From positions 37,774,759 to 37,838,758 of the forward strand of contig NC_087063.1 in assembly GCF_963678635.1 (NCBI RefSeq): 64,000 nucleotides of DNA. The letters run 5' to 3'. Below the pieces are notes generated by a model. That model was not told the DNA's origin. It ran no database searches and saw only the letters and a list, made by a program, of their open reading frames with translations. The DNA is from Symsagittifera roscoffensis (Eukaryota > Xenacoelomorpha > Acoela > Convolutidae). Every line of letters begins with the position of its first letter. Position 1 is the first letter of the stretch. A program made the translations under genes and the position numbers. Below are positions 1 through 10,659 of this stretch, piece after piece.

Positions 1-135
1 ATCTTGCTTCAAAAGGAGCGGTTTGAGCGGTTTTTGAACGGTTTATCTAAAAAAACCGCTCAAAAACCGCGCAAGATTTGAACGGTTTTGAGCGGTTTAT
101 CTAAAAAAACCGCTCAAAAACCGCGCAAGATTTAA
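1..135. repeat. Fold-back repeat, left arm (cut by window edge)
   Basis: Dense direct and inverted copies of GAGCGGTTT and AAACCGCTC, linked by GCAAGATTTGA-like spacers, could fold into long hairpins. The same motif set returns at 606-870 and on both sides of 36995-37935, so this looks like one arm of an element whose left border lies outside the window. Confidence 0.7.
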
Positions 136-146
136 TAATAAAAAGT

Positions 147-219
147 CGACCACGGAGGGATTCGAACCCGCAATCTTCTGATTCGAAGTCAGACGCCTTA
201 TCCGTTAGTCTATGCTGAC
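147..219 (-). tRNA. tRNA-Arg(TCG)-like gene, possibly a pseudogene
   Basis: The minus strand folds to 73 nt in tRNA order. The D-arm has an A-box-like segment ending GGATAAGG. The anticodon arm TCTGA-CTTCGAA-TCAGA is perfect and gives anticodon TCG (arginine). The B box reads GGTTCGAATCC. The 3' acceptor half CGTGGTC with discriminator G is intact in form. The 5' acceptor half GTCAGCA pairs poorly with it and the T stem has one mismatch, so it may be a decayed copy. It sits inside a fold-back repeat, so it may be cargo or a tRNA-derived insertion. Confidence 0.65.
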
Positions 220-360
220 TTGCTGGAAGCTTCATATTCGCTGTATTTGTTCTACTGAATATGTTCAATGTTTTAGACATACACAACAAATATACTGTCA
301 GGATTTTTATTGTCAGTCTGTACAAAATAACAAAAATAATCGATTATAAGATCGCACACC

Positions 361-612
361 AACCCACCCCCCCCCCCCCCACCTCTTACTGGAGTTGATG
401 TCCCCCCTCACCTCTTACTAGAGTTGATGTCCCTTACTAGAGTTAGATGTACGTTGAGGGGGGGAGGGTACGTTGAGGGGGGGTACGTTGGGGGGGGGGG
501 GGTACGTTGGTGGGGGGGTTTGTTGGATGTTGGATACGTTGAGGGGGAACGTTGGGAGGGGGGGGGGTGAGTACGTTGGCGGGGGGGGGGGGGTAAGTTG
601 GGGCGGGGGGAG
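361..612. repeat. G/C-rich minisatellite
   Basis: A poly-C run at about 367-381 is followed by repeats of a GGTACGTTG core separated by runs of 5-12 G. The open frames here (443-676, both strands) are Pro/Gly-rich low-complexity products of the repeat, not genes. The G runs could form quadruplexes. Confidence 0.8.
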
Positions 613-870
613 TCTGGGACCTCGACCCAGGAAGACCGCTCAAAAACCGCTCAAAAACCGCTCAAATCTTGCTTGAAAAACCGTTCAAAAATCACCGCAA
701 GAAATGAGCGGTTTTTGAGCGGTTTTTTAAGCAAGATTTGAGCGGTTTGAGCGGTTTTTCCAAAAAAAAAACGCCCAAACCGCCCAAACCGCTCAAACCG
801 CTCAAATCTTGCTGGAAAACCGCTCAAACCGCTCAAATTTTGAGCGGTTTTTGAGCGGGATCTCGACCCG
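606..870. repeat. Fold-back repeat, right arm
   Basis: Inverted GAGCGGTTT/AAACCGCTC blocks, ending in the border GGATCTCGACCCGGG at about 859-873. The arm at 37690-37935 ends in nearly the same border (GGATCTCGACCCCGG), so the two are copies of one family. Confidence 0.7.
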
Positions 871-986
871 GGTTCTCTTCCTTCGCTTCGAAAACAAATT
901 TCGCCTTAGGATCAAAAAATTTTTCTATCCATCTTGACAAGAACAAACTTAAAAATTAAAAAAAACTCTCTAAACCCCGGATGGGC

Positions 987-1355
987 GGAACCAGTTCAAA
1001 ACAAGTATTTATTTTTTCATATTTTATTCATAATGAACTATCTCTATAAAATACTTAGAACTAACCAATCATGATCCATAACTAACACTTACCATAATTT
1101 TTAAGGCTGAAACTCTTTATACTTTCAATCAGAACAGAAAAAATTTAACTTAGCAAACAGTTGCTCTTCCTCAGAACAGTTCTTGATACCAAGTTTAGCA
1201 AACACCAGTAAACACTAGATCTATTGAGAATAGGAGATATAAGAGTAAGATTAAGATTGGTATTAGACTAAGAAGTTGCACGAATCTATCCGGCGGAAAA
1301 TCAGATACCGTGGCAAACAGACGGTGTACCTTATCTGAAATTACTCTATGAGTGA
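987..1355. repeat. Dispersed ~350-bp repeat, copy 1
   Basis: Runs from CCAGTTCAAAACAAGT to TTACTCTATGAG. Full copies lie at 10143-10503 and 34733-35076, with truncated copies at about 31840-31990 and 33285-33440. They share internal blocks such as GAAGTTGCACGAATCTA and CCGGC-GAAAATNAGATA. No coding capacity is seen, and the family is not one I recognise. Confidence 0.7.
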
Positions 1356-1912
1356 GCCACCCCGGACAAAAATTTCAATTCCAGAATAAAAATAAAACAT
1401 ACAAAAAGCAGGAAGCTAAATGAGGGGGAAATTTCAGCCATTCTTGCCATGCGCTCAGTACATGCATCATTGTGAATACTTTTGTGTGTCTTTAAAAACG
1501 CCAAAAAATAATAGAGTTGCATTGATTCCAAAAAGGAACGTTTTTTCAAACAGAAAGTCGCAGGTCTTTTTGATTTAGAGCTGAATTTACAAAGGTCATG
1601 AGCACGCTTAGGTGAGTGTATCGGTGTTTGTGTCCTCTGTACCAATCTGCTGAATCATAAATTGATTTCTCTTGGGTCGTACTCGAGGTTGCGCAAGATA
1701 TCTGCTGAACTTTGTCTATTGTTGTAGTCACTAAAAAAGCAACAAAACTCAAGCTTTCAAGCGAAAACTGTCGTTCGAATCAAATAACAGGTGGCATCGG
1801 CGAAAATTTAAATTTGTACGAGATGGAACTTACCGTAGTTTTTTTCAAAGTTATATGTATTAAGCAACCAGGGTTAATTAAACTAGTAATCCCACAATAT
1901 ATATATTTGTTG
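1356..1912. other. No gene seen
   Basis: Only short, overlapping, unconvincing frames on both strands. No domain, splice structure or repeat that I can support. Confidence 0.5.
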
Positions 1913-2138
1913 CAGATTCGGTTGCGGATTCTTTTTGATCAACGAGCGAATATAGGTAGTTGTTCCGGATTCCGCAAGTGTAAGCGTATACCGCAAATGT
2001 AAGTAGATTCCACAATTTTATCCAGATTGCGCTTGTCCAGACAATTTGCGGATTTTGCTTACAATTTACAGAATCCGCTCACTATTGGCGAATTCCGCTT
2101 ACAGTTTGCGGATTCCACTTACAGCTGCGGAATCCATG
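1913..2138. repeat. GCGGATTCCGCTTA-type minisatellite
   Basis: About nine loose copies of TTGCGGATTCCGCTTACA, some inverted, spaced 20-30 bp. The part at 1915-2000 reads, on the opposite strand, like 36772-36838, including a shared GGAACAACTA block and GTTCGCTCG-like end. Confidence 0.6.
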
Positions 2139-2280
2139 ACTGATTGAATTAACTAAAAACATGTATTAATATTTGATCATGGGTTCCACAAATTCTTCCC
2201 GATCCCGAAAAATGCGGATTCCACCAATTTTAATCGAATCTGAAAAACTCAAGGTTTTTTGTAGCGATTTTGAGCAATCT

Positions 2281-2285
2281 AGTGT
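2281..2285. other. Target-site duplication AGTGT (left)
   Basis: AGTGT directly precedes the 5' LTR and recurs at 9274-9278 directly after the 3' LTR. A 5-bp duplication is usual for BEL/Pao insertion. Confidence 0.75.
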
Positions 2286-2521
2286 TGTAAGCCCGGTTTG
2301 AGCAGTGAATTTCAATGCCCGATATGCAAGCCTGACATTCATTGACTTTGCCCATTGCACGAGCACAACAACTTGAAGACAAACGAAGCAGAGTTACTAA
2401 AAATTGACGAAATTACTTAAAGAAAGAAAATTTTGAAAGTTGAAACACTATTTTAGAAATGCAACTAAACGATAAAAAAATATTGTTTGAAAAATTATGT
2501 AACCACACTTCTTAGTCTCCA
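2286..2521 (+). repeat. 5' LTR of BEL/Pao element
   Basis: Begins TGTAAGCCCGGTTTGAGCAG and aligns with 9014-9273 through CAATGCCCGATATGCAAGC and CCACACTTCTTAGT. The end TCTCCA aligns with TTTACA of the other LTR. It is 236 bp and lacks a block of about 23 bp present in the 3' LTR. Confidence 0.8.
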
Positions 2522-2918
2522 TGACGTCTTGCGGGAACAATCCCGGTACAAACAACCCTCTTTGCTCTACGGCTTACAATTTTCCTCCCCTGCTTGGAAG
2601 TGTTTTTTTTTTCCAATAGCAATCAACAAAAAAAGGCTCGGATTCTCTTGGTACTAGGCTTAAATTTAAAACTTTGTCCTCGGTACATTATTATTTGTTT
2701 CCTCTCTAACATAATACTCTGAACGTAAATTTATTTCATTCTCCTTTCATTTGGGATAACGGAGAAACTTAACTCACTACGATTTAAGATGTTTGGTTCC
2801 AATATTTTTTGGAAAAAAAAATCACTTGTTCACTTGTTAGCATTCTCTTTTTGCTCTCTGGGTTTGAAAATTAGCCTATAACATCAACAAGATTTAACAA
2901 GCCAGCATTTCAACCGAA

Positions 2919-4262
2919 ATGCCAGCAAAATCAAGCCTCAATCAACGCGACTTCATTCTGAAACGCCTGCAAAAAGCCATTCAACAAATTGAAAACGCAA
3001 CAAACGAAGAAGACTCGTACATCAACATCAATGAAACGAAAGCAGACGCTACAATTTTACTGAGGCTGTTGAAGGAGATGACAATAATCTTGTTGATCAT
3101 CTCACTGATGATGCGACACCCAGAAAAATCATCGAAACCTTCACATATATTGAAAATCAACTGAATAACAGTCTTGATCAACCGCCTAACCGTCCCGATG
3201 ATCACTTAAGCAACTAGCGCGCCCGCATCTGCAGCAACATCTTCATCATCATTTACAGCTTTGATGTTACCAACAGTTTTCACTCCAGCAACAACTTTTT
3301 CAACATCAGCAGCCTCTGAATCAAGAAGAGCCCTCAGGTTTACACAGCAAAATCAATCAGTATTAGGGACTTTTTTTCAGACCACACCAATCAATCTGCA
3401 GGACAGTTTCGAAAACCAACCACCTTGACGACGCAATACACAGCTTAACCAATAATGCTTCCCCGCGAGATTATCATCAGTATCAACAGCATCATCAACA
3501 GGCTCAACCAGCAGCAACATTCAGAGAGACTTTCCGGTTACTAAAGATCAGAATGGAAAAACTTGACGGTGAAACTTTGAAGTCGAGGTATAGAACTGCC
3601 CTACAGGAACTTCAGAGAAGATTTCGACTGAACATCAAGGTGAATGATTTGAACAGACGACTACAAAATTTTCGTTTGCCATCAAAAAGACTCACACATG
3701 GAGTTTTCTTCTTTCGTTAGCAGCATTGTTGAAACCCTCCAGACTATCGAAATTGCGAATGGCATAAACTGGACTATCTATGTACAATTTGCGATCAACA
3801 AGCTCCATCACAATAACTTTTTACAACGACCTCTTGTCTTGTAAACAACGATACACAGCAGCCAAATCTTGCCCTGTTTAACGACTAGCTACGAAATCTT
3901 GCCTTGGTCTGCGACTACCTTCCTCAAGAAGACGTCTCTATCATCAGCAACACCTCGCGCAATCATCTTAACTCGATTGAACGAAACAAGAAAAACGGTG
4001 TACGGTGACAGACAATTGGATTGAAACCATAACCGATCCTCAACCAACAACAAACAATTCTAAAAAAAAGCCGCAATGTTTGCGCTTTCTACAACCAAGA
4101 ACACCTATACTCTCAATGCAACAAGTACAAAGACCAGTCAATTGAAGCAAAACGAAAACTCATTCACTCAAAAAGTCCTTGCCTCAATGGCTTGGGACAA
4201 CATATGGTACAAAACTGCCCCTCCAAACGAAAACGTTCAACCTCCAATTGAAAACATCACAG
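2919..4262 (+). pseudogene. gag: BEL/Pao gag (broken)
   Basis: Starts at the ATG at 2919 with a Lys/Gln/Glu/Asn-rich helical segment, then continues through several frames. Near 4065-4245 two retroviral-type zinc knuckles remain visible: VCAFYNQEHLYSQC (CX2CX4HX4C with the second Cys replaced) and CLNGLGQHMVQNC (again one Cys lost). Two adjacent knuckles at the end of gag are normal for BEL/Pao. The Gln/Ser/Thr-rich middle at 3220-3520 is low complexity. It would have packaged element RNA; the copy is dead. Confidence 0.7.
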
Positions 4263-4379
4263 CAGCATTCAAGACGAAAAATCTACTACCAGCAGCTCAT
4301 CTCGGAAGACATCTTCCCACCATCACAGCACTCCTTAATGACACAAAAATCTGTGAAACGACAGCAACAGAGATCTGCG

Positions 4380-4500
4380 AAATCTCTTTTACTTTACGTG
4401 CCAGTTATGTTGAGATATGGAAACAAGTACATCAGCTCTTACGCCTTTCCAGACGACGGTAGCAGCTACAGCTACATACTAAATTCAGCATTCGATTACC
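4380..4500 (+). pseudogene. BEL/Pao aspartic protease fragment
   Basis: The frame at 4398-4482 reads VPVMLRYGNKYISSYAF then PDDGSSYSYI. This matches the BEL/Pao pepsin-like protease pattern, where a hydrophobic strand leads to the catalytic Asp in a D-D-G-S-S turn. It follows gag and precedes RT as expected. Stops follow within about 90 bp. Confidence 0.65.
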
Positions 4501-5149
4501 TAAAACTAAAAGAGAAGCAAGATACAGAAGAACTTTCCATCGACGGCTTTCACGACTCCAAAAATTAACTGCGTCATTAACTGAGTTGACTGACTGTGCA
4601 TCCATTTGGAGCCCCAAAGAAAGAATTCTATATTAGGAGGAATACATATTTCAAAGATTGAGACTTGAGAATGTTCAGCCAAAAAGCTCAACAGCATCCG
4701 CCATGCCTACGATTGCCCTTGCGGCATCACTTTTTCTACTTTGATAACAATCATGTCTCAATTCAACTTGGAACAGACAAAATCTACCTTAATACGAAAA
4801 CCTCAGTTATCAAAGCACCTTACACTGCCCTTCGAACAATGCAACATCACTTGGATGGACATTGGAGATCCAATTACCGACATGTAGGGAAGAAATGTCT
4901 TTCATGCGCCCTTAACGCAAGAAAAAGAATCTCGCGATGACACAGACCTTTCAGATTTCCTTGTCAACAGCTGGAGAGTTGAATCGTATGGAACTTCACC
5001 CAATTAAACATTATCGAAAGATGAACGCCGTGCAATGCAATTTCTACGGAAAATAATCACCCACAAAAACAACCGCTATAAACATGGACGACTAAGGAAG
5101 CACAATGCAACTTCCCCCAAATAAATACGCATCAGCATCCCATCAAGTC

Positions 5150-5985
5150 AAAAAGATACGAACAATACTTGAAAGTGACCTCAACAAACTGGAAATTTAT
5201 CTAAGCATAACTTCATGAAAACTCGACAAGGGATATATTAGAACTTGCTTACCCAGTGAAATGCCTTCAACAGGATGGATTCTACCCGAACACGGTGTCA
5301 TCAACCCCTACAAGCCCGGAAAATTTTGCCGTGTCTCCAACGCAAATTCCAGATAGAAAGGAATTAGCTCCATCAATTCAAAGAGATGCGAACAAGACTT
5401 GAAAGTGACCCCAACAAACTGGAAATTTATCAAAGCATAACTTCATGAGACCTCGACAAGGGATACATTTGAACTCGCTTACTCAGTGAAATGCCCTCAA
5501 CAGGATGGATTCTACTCGAACACGGTGTCATCAACCCCTACAAGCCCGGAAAATTCCGCCGTGTCTCCAACGCAAATTTCAGGTAGAAAAGAATTAGCCT
5601 CAACGATATGCTTTTGAGTGCAACCGACCTACTTATTAAACAACTTGCCGGAATTTGCCGATTTTGCGAACGGAAATACCAAATCAACGCCAACAAAGAA
5701 GTGATGTATATGCAATTGTCTGTTCAGCTGGAAGATTGAACTTTTCTCCGATTTCTCTGGGCAACTAACATACCAGAGTTCTATGAGTACACCAGTTGTG
5801 TGTTCGGTGCAGAGTGGCGCCCATTTTTGCCAGCTTTGTCACGTGAAAGGGAAAGACCTTGTCCACAACAACTTCTACATGGACGGCTTGTACGAATCAA
5901 CCGACATCATCAGTGAAGCTCAACGACTCTTCAAAGAACAGCAATCTAACCTTCAGACCGTTAGATTCTACCTTACAAAGTAAAT
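5150..5985 (+). pseudogene. pol: BEL/Pao reverse transcriptase (broken, internal duplication)
   Basis: The fingers motif GWILPEHGVINPYKPGK occurs twice, at about 5273 and 5503, because a block of about 200-230 bp (5160-5360 and 5390-5590) is duplicated in tandem. After it come SLNDMLLSATDLL, a decayed motif A (NANKEVMYMQL, catalytic Asp lost), RFLWATNIPEFYEYTS, and the catalytic box FYMDGLYES at about 5873, where the second Asp of the YVDD/YMDD box is Gly. The tail EAQRLFKEQQSNLQTV is typical of the family. Multiple frameshifts make it inactive. Confidence 0.8.
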
Positions 5986-5999
5986 AACAACCAAAAGCG

Positions 6000-6420
6000 A
6001 CATCTTTGGTTCAATTTCTAAAAACATCGAGCCATCAATTTTGACAAAAGTCTCGACAAAATTACAATCAAATGAATCTTACGAATTCAGTGGAACATGA
6101 CCAGCGACTCACTTGTTTTCTTGCCGACCAAATTCAACGACCTACTTAAAAAGAAACCAACCCAACAGAACGGCCTACGATAACCAAGCTAAAATTACAA
6201 GAAGCCTTGATATGAGCCTGACTTGCAAAATCATCAAGACACAGCAATGTTTCATTATCGATTAAACCTAATTATTGTCTGGTAGCAGCATAGTTCTGCA
6301 ATGGTTACATGGATCTGATAAAACGCAGCAGACATTTGTAGCCAACCATGTTGGACAAAAATTAGATCTCTTCTTAGCCTCTCAGTCGAAACACTGCCCA
6401 AGATGCCTTAACCAAGCAGA
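6000..6420 (+). pseudogene. BEL/Pao RNase H remnant
   Basis: The frame at 6275-6472 contains IVLQWLHGSDKTQQTFVANH, the conserved end of the BEL/Pao RNase H and connection region. The upstream catalytic part is too decayed to follow in one frame. Confidence 0.65.
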
Positions 6421-6649
6421 CAATGGACCCGGAAAAACTCCCTTTGCCGAATTCACACCAAATTGCTGTTGACTTCATGGACTTGAGTTCTTTTTGCATC
6501 AGATCTGCAACGGCCCGCGCCACTTCAGTTTTCACAGCAGAAAACTGCATCTTTTGTTTTCAATTATTCTCTCTCTTCGACGAATAACACTAACGAGCGT
6601 TCACACCGACAGTCTTTCATCGCTCAATCAAATTTCGTTAGTCCTGAAA

Positions 6650-8235
6650 GTTTTTGTTTTACATACAAAAGGTTATCGAAATGGATCCGACTGCTTTGAG
6701 CAACTTCTTTTGTATTCAGAGCAGTGGAAAGATTCAAATTAAACGTTTGACATCAATCCTTGATTTGCAAAACATCATCGGAAGCAACTTATTAATTTTC
6801 CCCAATATCAAGCCGATTGAGATCATGAGGCTGCAACACCTAAGATAATATTAGTTTGCCACAACCAACCAACCCTACCAGTAGCAGTTTGCCAACAAAA
6901 GACAGACCAAAACCACATCTTGACGCCAAATTTTTCCTTTTGACGCAAGCGCAGCTGGACACTTACGCTGCCAAATTTTCCATCCTCAAACGTGGTAAAT
7001 CAGTTTTACCAAGCAGCCGAATTAGACTCCTTTCCTCGTACATCCTCGATAAAGGATTTATTCGAGCTCACGGGTGCTTAAAAAATCTAGACTTGATTTT
7101 CATTCTAAATACCCTATCATTTTCGACGGAAAACACTCCGCTATTATGCCAATGATAGGATATACTTATGTCCTAAATCAGCACTCTCCAACAGAGCACA
7201 AGAGAAACACTCTACAAGTCGAATACTGGATTCTACACATCAGAGCACAGATTCGAAAGTCTGCAAAGATTGCAACGCATAGCGCCGCCAATTAGCTTCT
7301 GGTATCCTGCCTGAAATGGCAGTTCTAGCATACACCTGCTTTACCTCTGAAAAACCATTCCCAATTCAAACTATGGGACCGGATGTTTTGGAACTTTCAA
7401 CTCTCACACAGCCAACGCTTACAATAAGCGATATTGACTCATTCCGACCAGCCTAACTACACGTGCCGGGCACCTCGAAATTCGTCAAGACCTCTCTGAC
7501 GAAACCACATTCACTGCGCTTCGCCGCTTCTTCGCTAGACGAGGAACCCCTTTGTTCCGATAACGGGACACATTTTACAGCAGCCGAAAAAGAGCTTTTG
7601 AACTTCAACCACATGAGTTTTTTGAACTTCAACTCAGCAAAAGCACCTCACTTCGGAGGCGTAAGGCAACGCCTCATCCGAAGTCTTAAAAACACAAAGT
7701 AGGCTATCATTGGAAGCAAGACTCTGACCTACGACACCTTCCAAACAATACTATGCGAAATCGAATCCTTCAAGGACGCCAGACCAATCACCACAGCTTC
7801 TTCAACTACCAACGATATCGAAGCCCATACAACCAACCCTTTCCTTCTAGGACGAATATTCGCCAGCATACCACCCAAACTATCAACTCCGCCATCGACG
7901 ATCACGAAACAGTGGAAGTTTGCCCAGCAGCTCTCAAATCACGTTTGGAAACGCCTTTTGAAGAATTCGCGCCAACACTCTTCCCCGACAGAAATGAAAC
8001 GGCCAACGGACTTATGAAACGGCCAACGGACAAACAGTATGGTTGCAAAAAGAAAACACGAGGTTTGTTGCCTTTTGGACGCATTGAAACCCCGATCCCA
8101 TCACATGAAGATCAAGTTAGACAATACAATGTACGCACCCATCGTGGTACTGTGAAAATTCCACAATACGACTTGTCCCTGTTTGCCCAGATTTTTTTGC
8201 TTCACCCACCAGCACCGAAATTTCGCCAACCGACA
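6650..8235 (+). pseudogene. BEL/Pao integrase (broken)
   Basis: The N-terminal part carries LDKGFIRAHG and KNLDLIF at about 7048-7110, then an HHCC-like stretch (ILHIRAQIRKSAKIATHSA, 7227-7290) with cysteines lost. In the core, DETTFTALRRFFARRGTP leads to the catalytic block SDNGTHFTAAEKEL at about 7555, then NSAKAPHFGGVRQRLIRSL with the region of the last catalytic Glu. The C-terminal part has LTYDTFQTILCEIESF, the NPFLLGR segment and a KRLLKN tail. This order and wording are specific to BEL/Pao. Several frame changes and stops separate the pieces. Confidence 0.82.
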
Positions 8236-8269
8236 TGAATAGCACGCACGCTAACACAACCGACTAGAA

Positions 8270-9013
8270 AATTATGAATTTTATCAAATCAAAGATACCA
8301 AAAAAGACTGTCGACACTTTGTTCGACAATTTATCCATCAGCTCAAATTTCACGCATTTCAAAAGAAAAAAATGGAAACCACTCTCTAATCCATTTAGCA
8401 GTTACTTCAGCAAGATATACAACCTGAGCAGCGGATTACTCTCTGCTATTCACCTCTGCAACGATGAACTGGAGTCAACCTGCATCAAATTTTACCCGGA
8501 GAGCATCACTCGATAAGTGACAAATTTTGGTAATGATCTTATCATCGACAACAACGCTCAGCCACATTAGATAGGGTTGCATTTTTTTTTTGCTACAATG
8601 ACCACTAACCGCTCTACTTGTTTCGACGACTCGACTATTGGCAAATCAACCAGCAAAGAAGACAACAACCTGCAGCAAGAATCGACTTTTCCACAACGAC
8701 AGCAGCCACTTAAGCTCTATTAGAATTTTAGCAACGTGTTATAAAATAACGTTCAACGCGAATCAACTCTTCGATGAGGACAGGACTAACCATACCTCTA
8801 TGGGCAACCAGGACTACTGTCTACAATAAGAATCGACTCTTCGACAGAAGTAGCAGCCACAACAAAGACAACGACCAACAACGGGAACGGACTAATCAAC
8901 GACGACATCAGCCAACTCAGCTCTACTAGGATTTTAAGACTAGGTTTGGGAAACCGCACTCATCTCCATTCCTACTTTTCATTTTAATTTTGCGATTGCG
9001 AAATGAGGACGGC
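8270..9013 (+). other. BEL/Pao 3' internal region without recognised gene
   Basis: The frames at 8274-8516 and 8638-8829 resemble nothing I know and no envelope gene is evident. From 8620 to 8935 there are loose repeats of GAATCGACTNTTC, GACAGCAGCCAC and CTCAGCTCTACTAGGATTTTA. The stretch just before the LTR (GAAATGAGGACGGC) is purine-rich and may be the polypurine tract. Confidence 0.5.
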
Positions 9014-9273
9014 TGTAAGCCCGATTTGAGCAGTGCTATAAATCGACAATTTACTGTGACTTTCAATGCCCGATATGCAAGCTTGACATGCGTTGACTTA
9101 GCCCATTGCGTGAACACATTAATTTGAAGACAGCTGAAGTCAAATTACTGAAAATGAACAAAATTAGTTGGAGAAGGAAAAACTTGAAAAAGAAAGACTT
9201 TTTTGAAAAGGCATTTAAACGACAGAAAATTGATATTCGAAATGTTACCGTAATCCACACTTCTTAGTTTACA
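9014..9273 (+). repeat. 3' LTR of BEL/Pao element
   Basis: 260 bp, begins TGTAAGCCCGATTTGAGCAG and ends TTTACA, so the termini TGTAA/TTACA form a perfect short inverted repeat. It contains an extra block of about 23 bp after GAGCAGTG compared with the 5' LTR. It is followed by AGTGT (9274-9278). Confidence 0.8.
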
Positions 9274-9278
9274 AGTGT
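9274..9278. other. Target-site duplication AGTGT (right)
   Basis: Matches 2281-2285 exactly. Confidence 0.75.
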
Positions 9279-9564
9279 TTTAGCTGTTTGTCCGTGGAAT
9301 CCAAAACAGCAAAGAAGATCAAAGAAAAAGATCAATGATGCCAATTCTGTGACAAAGCTGATTTTCGCTCGTATGACAAAATGAGATTTTTGAGTTTCAA
9401 TGCGAAAAAACACTAGTGATGGAAATCGTTTATAAAAATTTCATGACTAGCATCTTTGTTATCCCGCTTAGACCCTTTGGAGATTCCAAAGCACTGCGGT
9501 ATGACTGGACCACCTGAGAACTCTTTAAAATAAGAATTTACAAGCTTTTGAGGATATCATGTAG

Positions 9565-9875
9565 TTACATAAGGTATACGCACTTTATCGTGTTGTGTTT
9601 AGCTGGAGAAAAGGAAGCGTTTCGACAAGAAGAAGCTGCATACGAGGGAGACCCGTGACTAAAATTGCGACAACAGCAGTAGCAGCAGCAATTGTTACAC
9701 AACAGAGGAATTATACATCCTCCGGTATGATTGGCACTGGTCAAGTACATACAGAAATCCATGAGTAGACAAAGAGTGATAAATAGGAGAAGAGTGACCC
9801 CCAGTGCAATCAACAGCAGATCCACAGACACTCCCCATAAAACCATCTGTATCGTCTCAGTTCCGACCAACACAT
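9565..9875 (-). CDS. Probable 3'-terminal exon of a host membrane protein
   Basis: On the minus strand a good acceptor (TTCGCTGTTGCAG) ends at 9876. The open frame then runs 103 codons to a TAA at 9567-9565 and is GC-richer than its surroundings. After about 12 residues comes a long hydrophobic segment (MVLWGVSVDLLLIALGVTLL and onwards, about 30 residues), a good membrane helix. It is followed by SANHTGGC, a Cys cluster (CNNCCCYCCC, possible acylation site) and a Ser-rich tail. The exon starts with two bases of a split codon, which fits the one base left by the FnIII exon at 35204-35347 on the same strand. I infer the transmembrane and cytoplasmic end of an FnIII-type surface receptor. An isolated gene fragment is the alternative. 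Confidence 0.55.
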
Positions 9876-10142
9876 CTGCAACAGCGAACCATATTTTACT
9901 ATTTTTTGATCAGGCCTCAACGGATTCAATTGACAATTGTAGTAAAACTTGCGGCTTTTACAAGAGTTGTTAACAAATAAATAAGTAGTTTTACATCGTA
10001 TACATAGTATAGTGGTATATACAGCGTACGCATTTTTGTTATTTATTCCGTCTGGGAGTGAGTTCAAAAAGGCGGCAACTCGTAACCAGCGACATATCGT
10101 AAAAGGGAAGAAAGGGTATTGTCAAGTAGTAGAAGCAGCAAT

Positions 10143-10503
10143 CTGGAACCAATTCAAAACAAGTGTTTATCATATATCTTGATACTCATCGCTAAAATAT
10201 TTATAAATAACCGATCTCGATCCAATACTAAAACCTACGATGGATTGTGAAGCTGAAATTGTTCATAGTTTCAGCCAGAGAAATAATATTACAGACTGAA
10301 GTCAGTTGCTTACTTCTCTCCTCTTATGTCGCAAGAATAACAGTATATTCTAGATCTGACTAGATCTGATGAGACTAGGAAGTATAAGAGTAAGATTAGG
10401 ACTTGTAAAAGAAAAAGAAATTGCCCGAATCTACCCGGCCGATAATAGGATAGCGTGAGGAACAGAGGGGGTAATCCGTTCAAAACTACTCTATGAGAAG
10501 GTC
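10143..10503. repeat. Dispersed ~350-bp repeat, copy 2
   Basis: Runs from CCAATTCAAAACAAGTG to CTACTCTATGAGAAGG. Similar along its length to 987-1355 and 34733-35076. Confidence 0.75.
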
Positions 10504-10659
10504 TTTCCGGATTTGAACTTATTCGGTAAGACCAACGAGTCTGGAGCAGACTTGATACTAATCTGGCTTCAGACAAAAAACAAACAAATCCAAACAAATT
10601 GAAAATAAAATTAGCTTATTTCCACGACTTAATCAGTCTAATTAAGCCAACCAATAGCA

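Larger units (their letters stand above)
2286..9273 (+). mobile_element. BEL/Pao LTR retrotransposon, degenerate
   Basis: About 7.0 kb bounded by LTRs and a 5-bp duplication. Internal order is gag, protease, RT, RNase H, integrase on the plus strand, all broken by stops and frameshifts. Family signatures come from the Asp-Asp-Gly-Ser protease, the GWILPEHGVINPYKPGK-type RT block, the QWLHGSDK RNase H block and the APHFGGV integrase block. The diverged LTRs and dense stops show an old, inactive copy. No clear primer-binding site follows the 5' LTR. Confidence 0.88.

Noticed and set aside
443-676. Pro-rich and Gly-rich frames in the G-run region
   Set aside because: Products of the minisatellite, present on both strands.
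2522-2550. tRNA primer-binding site after the 5' LTR
   Set aside because: The sequence TGACGTCTTGCGGGAAC does not clearly match a tRNA 3' end, so I make no call.
9660-9700. CAG-type repeat near the membrane exon
   Set aside because: Short and part of the Cys-rich coding sequence on the minus strand.
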